Origin: Polytrichum commune
Lineage: Eukaryota > Streptophyta > Polytrichopsida > Polytrichales > Polytrichaceae
Assembly (NCBI GenBank): GCA_950295325.1
Contig: OX485805.1
Location: 10,912,501 to 10,976,500 of the forward strand
Direction of reading: 5' to 3'
Length of the DNA: 64,000 nucleotides
Below the pieces are notes generated by a model, which had not been told where the DNA came from, made no database searches, and saw nothing but the letters and a program-made list of their open reading frames with translations. A program made the translations under genes and the position numbers. Positions 33,657 to 45,340 of the stretch are shown here, in pieces. The first letter of the stretch is position 1; each line of letters starts with the position of its first letter.

Positions 33657-36600
33657 ATGGCGATGGCGAAGCAGCTGGCCGTGCAAGTGCACAACCCGGG
33701 GGGCGCATTGCGGGTGGTCAGCACCAAGCCCATGCCAGGGATGCAATGGATCAAGGCCCTCACCAACGTTGGCTGCCGTGTCGAGGTTCTAACCTTGCTT
33801 TTTATTTCAACACAATTTATGTCAAATTTGGGTTGACTTTGCTGTAGAAGTCTGTGCGGAGGGTAGGATTTGCGGAGGGAGATTCATTTCGTGGGTTCTT
33901 TGTGGAAACGAGTTGCAGTCTTGGGTCAGGGCATTTTGTGGGTGAAATTGAGGCCGGAGATGATGTGAAAGTTTACATTATGGAACTAGGAACGTCGAAA
34001 CAAGGAGGCTATAACATGTTACCCTCCTGACTAAGTTTTCCAGTAGGAGTGAAGAATGATTGGGATAGTGTTTCAATCCATTTTCTTGCTTACAGTTTTA
34101 ATGCTCTGCAATTTGCGAAGAAACAAGCGAGCAGAAAGGGGTTAGCTCTGCATTATTTAGCTCAAGGAACCGAGTACAGATTTACAACTTACAGTTAGTT
34201 AGACTGTCTCTACGGAATAGAAAAATCCTCAGTAAGCTGCCATTCAGTAAGATGAAATGGGCAACATAGTGAAAGAACTTCCATGAGAGGGTTATGACAC
34301 CCCCCTGGTTTGATATGATATCCTCCGAGTAGAGCCTTTTCTTCTTCATCCATGCAGTTCAATTTCCCACTGACAATCACTTCAAGGAACTTTTCTAATT
34401 GGTGATAGTCCTAAGCAATGCGGTTCTAGTTGTAAAACACAAGCTGACATTGAACAACAACCTCCAATTTATCCCAGAGGATGGGTTGGCTTGCATACAG
34501 CCCATTTGCCATCTAGGGACAATGTGACAAACAATTAGCAAATATGAATTTCAGCCCTGTGATGCAAAGTGGTAACATAGCTTCACTGCTAACTTGCTGT
34601 TGTAGTTCAATCAAAAGGTCAGTATCAACTAGGATGATGTATGGATCAGTAGTGATATCTGCTTGTGCTTTTTGTGTTGGTGTAAATTTTGCTTCTGGTT
34701 TGATATTGGTATATGTATGTCCTACAGGTGTGCACAGAAGACAAGACCATCCTTAGTGTGGATGACATTGTCTCCCTCATCGGTCCAAAGTGCGATGGTG
34801 TTATTGGACAGGTGCACACGCCCTCCTTTTACAGCTTTGCTTGTCAATTTCCTGTGAGGTGGAGTGTAAATTTCCTTTTTCTCCTCCTGAATTTACCTGC
34901 TATCTTAACTCATAAAAATGAACTTTGGTCGGGAGTTCATTATTTGCATACAACATTGGCTTCCATGTTCGGTAAGTTTTTGGTGCCATCCTTGGAGGTG
35001 GTGGTTTTTAGGTTTGAACGAAGAACATCTCTACATTGGTTCCATTGAGGGTCAAACTCACTTTGGCATGCCAATAAGGTCCGAAATGAGGTTTGGCCCT
35101 CAATGAAATGAAATATGTTGCTCTCGATCCCAATTCAAACACTACCTCCGAGGATGGGCCACCACAAGTGGAAAGAAGTGAATTAATAGAATTTGTATGC
35201 AAAACAACCAATGGAGAATCATAGGAGACGAACTCTTGACAAAAATCCCATTGAGTGAAAAGGAACACTGTATTGTGTTGACTCTTCCTGGGGAACGACA
35301 GCGTCACTAACCTTTTCCTTTCATTTCAGTCAATTTCTTTACATGTTAGTAGCTTTGCGTACCATTGATGCTCATTGCGGTGGTGACAAATTGGCTGCAG
35401 CTGACAGAAGATTGGGGTGACACCTTATTTGGAGCCTTGAAAAAGGCAGGTGGCCATGCTTACAGCAACATGGCAGTCGGCTACAACAATGTAGACGTGG
35501 ACGCAGCCACCCGACATGGAATTGCTGTGGGCAACACTCCTGTACGTGAAACCTTCCACCTGAAAGCTGCTTTTTCTCCTCTGAAACTGGTGCATTCAGA
35601 AGCTTTGTTTCATTGCAAATGGCATTGAAACAATTTGCATTCAGAGCCTTTGTTTCATTGCAAATTGTTTCAGAAGCTTTGTTACCAAAGCAAATGACAT
35701 TGAAACAATTTGCATTCAGAAGCTTTCTTTTACTCCAAATAGGTCCAGAAGCTTTGTCCTAATGCAAAGGGCATTGCATTCAGAAGCTTTGTTTAAATGC
35801 AAATGGCATTGAAACGATTTATATTCAGAAGCTTTGTTTCAGTGCAAATTCTTTCAGAAGCTTTGTTTTACTGCAAATGGCATTGAAACAATTTTGCATC
35901 CAGAAGCTTTATTTCAATGGAAATGGCATTGCGACAATCTGCATTCAGAAGCTTTGTTTCACGGCGATTTTACTCCACAGCTCTAAAGGATCTGTGTTTG
36001 CTTTCAATTTCGTAGGGTGTGCTCACAGAGACAACAGCAGAGCTTGCAGCAGCTCTCACCCTTTCCGCAGCTCGAAGGGTTGTGGAAGCCGATGACTTCA
36101 TGCGTGCTGGCAAATACGAAGGCTGGCTTCCAACCCTGTATGTGCCTCTGCTTGCCTTTTACTCTCTACTCACTATTTTATTTTTTCAACTGAACAGCAG
36201 TAACCACAGAATGTGACTAAGCTTTTTCGTTGCCAATCTTGTGGTAGGTTTGTGGGTAATTTGCTCAAGGGACAGACCGTGGGCATTATTGGAGCTGGAA
36301 GGATTGGGACTGCGTATGCACGCATGATGGTATTCTACTTTTACTCCCTCAAAGTGAAAATAATTTAGATTCTTTGTCGCTGCAAAATTGAACTCTTCTT
36401 AACAGTCTTACATATCTTGCAGCTGATCAGGATTCCTGTCTGCACTTGATGTGAAGAACCTCCTGAAGTTTTGTTCTTTGTTTGTGTCTTTTTTGGTCCA
36501 GGTGGAAGGTTTCAAGATGAATGTAATCTACTACGACCTGTATCAGTCAACAAGACTAGAGAAATTTGTGACAGGTTTGTCTGTTCTGCAATTAGCCTTC

Positions 36601-39600
36601 ACCAGTAGCCATCAAGGCCATACCATGGAAATATAAAGCGCAGAACCTCCATATTGTCATATTTCTTAATTCACAATGGAGGACAGTTAATTGGGAAATT
36701 TAAAATTTGCCTGCCATCGTTGTGCGAGGTGGCTGTTAAGAATGATTGCTTATAGTGTGATGGCCATAGTAGTCTTGAAAAGCATTGTTCTTGGTGGAAA
36801 CTGTAATTCTTCTCTTAAGGGTTAACCCTTAAACAACAGAGCAGCCCTCTCAGGGCCTCTCAGCAGTCCTCTCACCCCCCCCCCGGCCCTTGACGTTAAG
36901 GGTTAACAAAGGTCTCAATTTAATCCTGTGTGTGGCAGCATATGGTGAGTTTCTGAAATCTCAGGGTGAGACAGCAGTTTATTGGAAACGAGCTTCTAGT
37001 CCCGAGGAAGTTTTGAAGGAAGCTGATGTGGTATGGATTAATTTTATTTTCTTCATTCTCTGCACCCTTCTTTTTTTCCAACTTCACTTGATCAGTTGTC
37101 AGATCAGAACATTTCAGATTCTTCCAAGCTGCAACAACCACTCCAGAGTGTGTTTTGAATAGCAACAGAACGTCTGATGGCTACACTTTCTGCAGTGAAT
37201 TAAAAGTCAACAATATTCAACTTTGAGCTTACATTTGTACTTTCTGGTTTGATTTTGCAGATTAGTTTGCATCCTATTTTGGACAAGACCACATACCACC
37301 TTATCAATAAAGAGAGGCTGGCGTTAATGAAACCGGTAACTAGCTTCCTGTGTCCTAACTTATTCTTACTTGTTTGAATTGAAGTTCAGAAATCTACCTC
37401 TCTTTCTTCTGAGCACTTTTATATGTCAACAATGACAAATCATGACATGCCCAGTCAGTATGTTTCTATTTAAAGCAACAAGAATCTGTGAAGGAAAAAC
37501 ACTTGTTATGCAAATGGATTACTTCTAAATTATTTGTTATGCAACAGGAGGCAGTTTTGGTGAATGCAAGCAGAGGTCCTGTCATTGATGAAGTGGCTCT
37601 GGTGGAGCATCTCAAAGCCAACCCCATGTTCCGAGTCGGACTCGATGTTTTTGAGGTGAATAAAATAGTCCGGTCCCCTTGCAAACTTGCCTGATGAAAT
37701 TTGATTTCAAACACCTAGTTTAAGCATCACTTTGTGCTACCGTGCTGATCTCCACTTAGCCTTTAAGGTAGATGGGTCTTAAATGGTTCCTTTCTTTGAC
37801 TAGCCCACTCCTCCTAGGATACAAAACACGTGATTAGTACGAGATGGCTAGCAAATTCAAATCGAGGCTGTAGCCACTATCCTCATGATTTTTGGAGCTC
37901 ACATGAATATCTTCTTCATTATCAAAGTGAAGATTCTTGTGCTCATTAAATGGCCATATAGGTCCCTTCATATTGTTGCCTATTGAGCCTAGAATGGTTA
38001 TCATTTCTTGAGACACGTCCTTTTGGTGTTCATTCTTGAAGCCACACCTAACCACATATCACTCAAATATAGATGTCTGAATAAGGTAAGGAACCAAATT
38101 AGGCACGTCCTCCTTAGGTTACATTAAAATGGGAAAATTTATAGACTTGGAAAAGACATAGCAGACGAGGTAGAGCAACTTAATGTGAGGTAGTGATGCA
38201 ATTTCTTCGGGTTTGCAGGATGAGCCATACATGAAACCTGGCCTTGGAAGCCTTCCAAACGCAGTTGTTGTACCCCACATTGCTTCTGCTTCAAAAGTAA
38301 GTCCCCATCCATGCTATGTAGGTGTTGCATTTTCTAGGTTATTTTGAACCTATAGTCCATCAGTTCTGAATATGGTAGGATGCCTATAAATCTGTTCCAG
38401 TAAATTAAAGAATCACAAAGCATATACTGGGAAATAGCTTATTGTACTCAAATGATTCCATACATGATGGTACTGTGGTATTAATTTTACTACAATATTT
38501 GTTTTGTTTTCTGAATTAAATATGCCATTTTGTTCTGGGTTTTACTAACCCTGATGAAAGTATCAGAGCTCGAGTTTCAATTACACTTAGGCAGACAGAA
38601 TCCTGCAATTTTTCTAGCATACTAAAAGCACGTTGGCTCTAAACAGTGGACGAGAGAGGGCATGGCGACCCTAGCAGCCTTGAATGTTGCCGTAAGTTGT
38701 GCTTTCCACCACTCCTTACCACATAGAATTCTGTATCAGGGTGAGACGCTATTTTAGATCCTAAAGTTCTCTCAATATTTTTGGATTGAAAGAAGTCCAA
38801 GGAGGGTTACCCATGTTTCAAAATTAGGTTCTGATACAAGACGCTCTAACAAGCTCTTAACATAGATGTGCTTTAGATGGATACTTTTCTCTCTGCACCC
38901 ACTTCTTGTAGGATATGAACCAAGCAATTAGTGCAAGACGATTAACAAATCCAAATAATGCTCGTAGCTATTTGCCTCGTAATTTCTGGAGCTCATATGA
39001 ATATCTTATTCATTATCAATGTGAAGATTCTTGTGCATATCAAGTGGTCATATAGGCCCCCCCAATAATGTTGACTATTGAGTGTAGAATGGTTAGCATT
39101 TTTGGAGCACGTAGTCTAATCTCTTTTAACCACATGTCTTTTTGGTGTCAGGTCTTAAATCCACACTTCACCACATACCACTCAACTATAGGTGTCCAGA
39201 TTATTGTTGTGTTTAATTTAGGCACGTCTATCTTAATGCAAAAGCCCCTCAAAGTGGCACCAACCTCCTAGTTGATAGCACTTGAATATTGCAGGATAAA
39301 AATGTTAATCACAAAGTCGCTCTCTAATTCGCAGGGAAAGTTGAAGGGCTACCCAGTCTGGTCTAATCCAAACAACATCGAGCCATTCCTCGACGAAAGC
39401 AACCCAGCACCTGCCGCAGCACCAAGTATCGTCAATTCGAAAGCCCTTGGTATGTCTTAATTTTTATCATTTCCAGACAAAAATAAACGTTTTGGAGGGC
39501 AACATGTATTATCATCACTCCTTTGCTCTTGCCTGTAGATCTAACAGGTTATTCAAATTGAGACTGTAAATGATGTTGCTTTGTACACTTTTCAAGGTTT

Positions 39601-39782
39601 TCAATGAGAATAAATTAACGTGTTTGGGTTGAAGATAAGCCCATTGCAAGTTCTTTTTTTCCTTTTTTGAGGAGTAGTTTTCTTTGGGAGTGACTAACTT
39701 TTTCAAGTATTTTCCGACCGCTTGTTGACATATACAAAAAGGCCTGCTGGTTGGTGATGGGAAAGCCAAGGCCAAGCTGTAA
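33657..39782 (+). CDS. HPR1: peroxisomal NADH-dependent hydroxypyruvate reductase, 13 exons
   Basis: It reduces hydroxypyruvate to D-glycerate in photorespiration, in leaf peroxisomes. Exons: 33657-33785, 34728-34811, 35401-35541, 36016-36137, 36248-36329, 36502-36574, 36939-37030, 37261-37335, 37548-37655, 38219-38296, 38647-38691, 39335-39449, 39742-39782. All are in phase, giving 394 residues (about 386 in Arabidopsis). NAD-binding GAGRIG is at 174-179. The catalytic Arg, Glu and His of 2-hydroxyacid dehydrogenases fit R275 (NASRGPVID), E304 (FEDEP) and H322 (VVPHIASAS). WTREGMATLAALNV and PSIVNSKALG are family signatures. The last exon gives GLLVGDGKAKAKL, ending in an AKL peroxisomal signal. 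Without the last splice the frame stops at once as GMS. Introns carry several repeats. Confidence 0.95.
34905..35280. repeat. foldback MITE family A in HPR1 intron 2
   Basis: The block order is GGGAGTTCATTATTTGCATA, GAACGAAGAACATCTCTA, CATTGAGGGTCAAACTCACT, centre TTTGGCATGCCA, then the inverted arm with GAGGTTTGGCCCTCAATGAA and GTATGCAAAACAACCAATGG. It lies between exons 2 and 3. Confidence 0.75.
35593..35975 (+). repeat. minisatellite in HPR1 intron 3
   Basis: Nine copies of AGAAGCTTT and one variant (AGAGCCTTT) recur at roughly 30-50 bp spacing, together with TGCAAATGGCATTGAAACAA and TTTGCATTC. The repeats end about 40 bp before the exon 4 acceptor. Confidence 0.85.
36815..36907. repeat. 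palindrome pair in HPR1 intron 6
   Basis: TTAAGGGTTAACCCTTAA (36815-36832) is a perfect 18-bp palindrome. GTTAAGGGTTAAC (36895-36907) repeats its core. Between them lies a C-rich stretch with CTCTCAGGGCCTCTCAGCAG and a C10 run. This could be a small insertion with related ends; exon 7 begins 31 bp after it. Confidence 0.6.
37756..38120 (+). repeat. dispersed repeat R4, copy in HPR1 intron 9
   Basis: It is similar in the same orientation to 38852-39245 in intron 11. Shared blocks include GGAGCTCACATGAATATCTT, CATTATCAAAGTGAAGATTC, CATATAGG and TTAGGCACGTC. Confidence 0.65.
38852..39245 (+). repeat. dispersed repeat R4, copy in HPR1 intron 11
   Basis: Second copy of the repeat in intron 9, with blocks GGAGCTCATATGAATATCTT, CATTATCAATGTGAAGATTC and TTTAGGCACGTC. 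Class unknown. Confidence 0.65.
39742..39782 (+). CDS. HPR1: last 41-nt coding exon of HPR1, supplies the AKL signal
   Basis: The previous exon ends in AAAGCCCTTG at the canonical donor GTATGT (39450). The next in-phase acceptor that keeps the conserved KALGL and stays open is at 39740-39741 (TATACAAAAAG). It yields GLLVGDGKAKAKL then TAA. The acceptor has a weak pyrimidine tract, so it may be used inefficiently. A rival acceptor GCCTGTAG at 39537 would give DLTGYSN and no targeting signal. Confidence 0.7.
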
Positions 39783-42700
39783 AAAAAGGCACACCTCTTC
39801 GGACGGCTCCACACCTTATGTATTTTAGGTGCATATATATATATGATTGCCTACCTTGGCAAAATTATTTTCCAAATCCTTTTTAGTGCGGAAAAAAACT
39901 AAGAGATGCAATGAGATCAGTCCATGTGTTTGTCTGTTGGTCTCAAAAGCATCTCAAGTTTTGAAGGCCGCCTCAGAAGTGGCGAGGCAGTTTGTTGTAT
40001 CCTACTGTAAGAGATTTGGCAAAACTGGGCTCCCACTTTTTTCATGTACATTAATGGATGGTACATAAGGGCTCAAAGAGTATCACTCCAAATCTTGCTC
40101 ATGGATATTTGAAACCTTGTTATTTTCAAAGAGTTTGTGCTGTCCAAAATGATCATTCCTTCCAACATGAGATATTTTAGCAAGTGAAAGTCCTCAACCA
40201 CTCTCAAACATAAATGGAGGTACTTGGGCCTTATGTGGCCGTTTTTCTTAATATATTGAGTGGTAAATGGCAAAGTTTGATGTGAAGAATGAATAAGATA
40301 TGATATCCTTCTTTAGGGGCTTCTACTATTTGCAGCAAGCACTTCACATCCAGCATCACTATTTTGCTAAACTTCCTAGTCAACGAATTTGTTGACATAT
40401 TTGATTGTAGTGACAACTAACGAGATGACCCTCACGAACTCACTCCATATATGATGTTCAGCTACAATTACCGAATCTTATGACTCCCTCGCAGAAAGTT
40501 TCAATGATACTGAAGCTTCTAATTTTTGTGCCTCACCTAGACATTTTAGCCGAGGTGTTGGAAGCATGTAACTACAAAGGAAGCTGCAGTCTATGCACAC
40601 AACTCTATTACATCCAATACGTTTCCAATTAAGATTTTTGTTCATGGATACATAACATCAGTTGCGCACACGATGTCATGCTCCAATGCCTCAATGTTAA
40701 ATAAAATTAAAAATTACAAAAATTAAAAACGAAATAAAATCAGTACACACCCTCTAACTTATAGAGGAAGGAGCTGTGGATTCACCACTTTAATATTCCA
40801 ATACATGTTGCCAAATAGGACTTCAGATTAAAGGTGTTGTTGGCCACCACATTTCAACTTCGAAATTGCATACATAGTATCATGGTCAAGTGCGAATTTC
40901 TAGCTGGTTTTTTTCATTTCTACCAACATAAAATTCAGTCACATTAAAAAAATGTGAGTTACTGTCATGTGTATGACATAAGTAAATTTTCCTGATAGTG
41001 TTCATTACATTGAAGGCATTGATGCAACCGTTAGACAAAGCCAACCGTTGCAATACTTGAATGTAATGCCTCTAAGCTTCCACAGTAAAGCTTGCTTCAG
41101 AAATTACTCTCTTGAGAAGCTGATGTCCCAGATCCTGCCTGCACCATCCACAAAGGCAATTTTCTTTCCGGATGTTAGGCACTCACTAACATCCAGAAAA
41201 CATGTGAAAACATCAATGGGAAGAAGGGAAGAGAGTGAGAGGACGAGGGCAAGAGCACAACGGCATGAGCGTTGAATGTTCACATAACTTCTTTGATAAA
41301 AAAATTTACCCCAATTAATTTGTTTAAATGTTGCGATTTCAAGAAACACAATCTCATAGCAAGTTCACGTGTGTTGATAATTTGATCCTTTGCTTATTTC
41401 TTTAGCCATATTTGCATGACCACTTTGATATTTAGTAACGTTACACCTTCCATTTTGTTGCTAAAAACCAATGGTTATAGGACAAAAGCATGTGTATTTC
41501 CTCATTTTTTTTTTCCTCACCACTCGCATATTACCGCTCATATGATAGTACTTCCTGGGTTCAAGAAAGGTAGTATATGACAGGGACCTTTGTAATGACG
41601 GATGAGTGGTAGTGTTTTTTCTTTTTGTCTTTTTTTTACCTTCATGAGACCACAAATTGCACCAAAAATAATAAGGTAAACTATTTCACTCTAGAACATA
41701 AACTTGAAAAAAAGGAGGGTGGAAAAAGCTGACAAAGCAACATTATTGCCAACCCCACATCAAATATCACGTACACAACCAATGTCGTTGCCAACAAATC
41801 AATCATGATAGCCCCTCCCTTGTGACCTAACTCCAATTTTCGGGGGGAAACCGCATCCTATCACCAACTTGATATTTGGATAAAAAAAAACAAAAAGTCA
41901 AGTGACATTCTTCATTATGCAGCCAACATGCAAACACTCATAAGACCCCAAGAAAAAATCTTGATGAGTGGGGTAGCAAAAGGTTTGGCATAGCTCGGAA
42001 AAGGGATAGTATCTTATTGAAGATTTGAAAAGTCAAATGTGACATAGGGCTTGAAATTATTATTTCGAGTGTTTAAGTAATAGCAAAAAGCTAACTACAC
42101 AAACACTCCAATACACCTAAGCCCAAAGATTGTGTAAGTTTTTGCTCATCCTCCTCCATTTTGAATCATCACACATGAACATTTATCAGGTCATGCCAAT
42201 GTTAGTTATATTGTGCATGATTGTGAATTAATTTTTGCATGAAATAAAGTTACTTTTAAAAATAAAACTATCAATTTTCAAATAAAACGTATTTTTAAAA
42301 TTAAAAAAAATTAAAAAATCAGTATTTTCTAAACTTAGATTTAAATGCCATGGGGTTCCAATTGTCAAAGATAAATTTAATGTGATGCATGACAATGGAT
42401 GCATTGTAATTTTGTACATAATTATGTGTGCATGCATGGCATGACAATGAATGTAAGAGGACATGTTTGAAAGGTCAACAATGAATCATCTTACTAATTG
42501 CTAGTCTTAGTTGAACGTGAAGATTATAAGATATGAATTATTCAAGTATGAAATTATAGACATACATGGAAGAGAAAACTATGAATTCATTAGAGCTTAA
42601 CCTTGAACCTGTCAAATGAAGTTTATACATATGAACTCCCCCATGAAAAGGAATTGTTGAAAGGAGGGCATTTTGCATAGAATTCTTGGATGGAAAAAAA

Positions 42701-44132
42701 ATCATACAAAAAACTGGAAATCAAAAGTAAAATGAGAAGAAGACGTGAAGGCTTGACATGTAAATTTTTATTTTATTTCGAATTTTTTATAAGAAAAAAA
42801 TTCATGAAAGGAGGGCATTTTTGCATTGAATTCGTAGATGAAAAAAAAATCAAAAAATCAAAAATGTAACGAAGAGTTTTTTTTTCTTCTTAAAGTTAAA
42901 CCTTGAGCTCCCTTCCCCGGCCACAGGTTTTTAGTCAGGCATATGCCTATATTACGCAATGCTCTACATGTTAACTGAAGTGTACACAAATGACACTTGC
43001 CTTTAGTGTTCTCAATAGTAACTTCCACATGCATATTGAAAAGAAAAACTATCATCTCAAGTATCATGATGTGCTACGCTACATGTCATAATATAAATGA
43101 TTTCCCACTTGAAATTTTTACTTATGTTGATGAATAATATCATATTAACCATAAATGAAGGTGATGCTTTGAGACCTCTAGGCATGTAGTTTAGCCCCTT
43201 TGCAAATAGTGTACGTGACATCAAATATCATAAACGGTGTACTTCTAATAACACGTCTCCCTTTATGTTTTTATCATAACTTGTTGAAGAAGGACAATAA
43301 TCTACCTATTCTAATTTGAGATAAGCCTTGCATAGTTATCGTAGCAATCATAAATAGTTGACCATAGGATATTATCCACCCTTCTAACCCCTCCCCCTCC
43401 CCCCTCCTTCCCACCTGACTTTAACTTAGCCTAAAAGTTCGATCTAAAAACACAACCTTCACACCATCCACACTATCTAGTCCTGAACCTAGTTGGCAAA
43501 GGACATGGCATGGTCTAAAAGTAAAGGTTTTAAACCTCAAGCAGCGACCCTCCCATCAGTACCTAGAGATGAGGCAAGAATGTAGGAGCATTAAAAGTGT
43601 CGCCTCTAGCCCTTGTGATTGGTAGCTTTTAGTCTTAGCTCTGAGGGCACGAGGATCTTCATTAACAAAAACCTATAATAAGATAGATGAGTGGTAAGGC
43701 ATTTGGGGATGGGGCAGAAACTATCCAACATTTCATTGCTTGGTATATATAATAATGAACATGTGCGAAAGCTACTTAATGAAAACCTACTCGAAAATCT
43801 CCAAAGCAAATTCTTGTAGGTACACTGGAATAGCCAGGTGCCTCCGTTATAACCAAGAGAGCATTACCCAATTTTTAAGCAAGACTTCAATTATATGGTA
43901 AAGCCATGTGGGGATGGACTTTTATAGATCCCCCTTTGTGTGTAGCTTAAAAATCTCATCCAAAAAGAGGTTCTACCAAGGTGACTTCATGTCATTCCAA
44001 TGAAAGAGGAGGACGACTTAGAAACTTGTCACAGTTTAGGCCATCGATTATGCAGCAAAATAAAACTCTCTATAATTTCTAAGACTTGGACAACATTCCA
44101 ATCAATAGGAGTGAAGTTCAAACTATTTTGAA
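39783..44132. other. intergenic, AT-rich
   Basis: It follows HPR1. It starts with the likely 3' UTR and a TATATATATA run at about 39832-39843. A frame at 39950-40067 (VLKAASEVARQFVVSYCKRF) is coding-like but isolated. A direct repeat pair sharing GAAAGGAGGGCATTTTGCAT lies at 42655-42745 and 42803-42880. No gene is recognised. Confidence 0.3.
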
Positions 44133-44370
44133 TACTACACTAAATATTGTATTTAGTGTCACCAATTGTATTTGTCTTGCTCAATATGAATTGCAAACCA
44201 CCCATGTAGTGTCACCAACACTATTCGTAAACCTAACGATATTTGTGATTCCTTGTAAATATTTGTGGGCATTTATGGATTAACAATGTTGCAATTGTTG
44301 TCACTTACTAAGTGATTTGACATCCAATTTTCAATGATCCATGACACTATTTCATTACATTCTGTGTCCA
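44133..44370. mobile_element. CACTA-like MITE, left part
   Basis: It begins CTACACTAAATATTGTATTT then AGTGTCACCAATTGTATTTG, the end sequence of the family also seen at 18620, 52235 and 63249. It continues to TCAATGATCCATGACAC and is cut off before its other end. Confidence 0.6.
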
Positions 44371-44429
44371 TTCTTCTTCAAAATTTTATCCCCCATGGAA
44401 CATAACAAATCATCCCTTAGATCCTATAT

Positions 44430-45340
44430 TTGTGATCCTATAGTCATCCAAGGTGTTTATGAAGGTAGAAAATCAGTCTGGCCCACAATAAATCTTTAGA
44501 GAACAATCATTGTGGATAAAGATTTACATGCGGTGCACATTCAGTTCAAGTTGGAAATTCAAGTGTTCCGACATGTTATGACGAGATTGGACTCTCTGCT
44601 CAGAAAATGATTATCAATTATAGGTTCAATAATCAACACAATCGGGAAGGCCTATTAAAAGAGGAAGTGGAACTTCCTTCTCACCATCTATAACTTCTGC
44701 ATCTACACTCCAACTCTGAACCTTCGAAAAGAAAATCTTTGTGATTTGCAATTGCTAATTGGATGAAACAATTCCCAGTCATACCCATCAGCCAAAATTT
44801 GTTGGAAGTGCCCACAGTTCCCTCTCTCCATGTCCATTCTTTCTTCAGAACCCCATTGCCCATGGAAGATAATAAATCGTACTTCTGATCCTGTACTTTT
44901 TATCCTACACTTACACTTCAAACAACTTTAGTATCCAAGTTGTTTATGAAAGAAGAAAATTAGAATGGCCCACAAAAAAATCTTTAGAGAACAAATTATT
45001 GTGGATAAAGATTTGATGTGGTCCACATCAAGTTCAAAGTTGAAAATTCATGTGTTCCAACATTTTATGACGAGATTGGAATCCGTGCGCAGAATATAAT
45101 TACCAATTCCAGGTTCAATAATGAACACACTCAGTGAGGCCTATGTGATCAGTTAAAAAACAAATGGAATTTTCACTTTGACTGTTCACAACTTTTGCAT
45201 CTCCACTCCAATCCTGAACCTTGAAAAGACAATCTTCATCAAAATTTTGCAATCGCTAACCAGATGAGACAAATCTCAATCATATCCAACAGCCAAAATT
45301 TGTCAGCAGAGTTGGAAGTGCCAACTATAAGGGCACATAC
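44430..45340 (+). repeat. two tandem copies of dispersed repeat R3
   Basis: Two ~470-bp copies lie head to tail (about 44430-44900 and 44930-45340). Shared blocks include TCTTTAGAGAACAA, ATTGTGGATAAAGATTT, ATGACGAGATTGGA, AGGTTCAATAAT, TTTTGCATCTCCACTCCAA and CAGCCAAAATTTGT. A third copy is at 4580-4950. No coding content. Confidence 0.7.

Noticed and set aside
39335-39461. HPR1 ending in KALGMS at 39461
   Set aside because: The stop lies just beyond a canonical GTATGT donor. The family continues KALGL to a peroxisomal signal, which 39742-39782 supplies. The short form may exist as a splice variant.
40073-40416. Minus-strand frames with leucine-rich look (LLKYLMLEGMIIL)
   Set aside because: They are short, broken and without a clear repeat register; not enough to call an LRR gene remnant.
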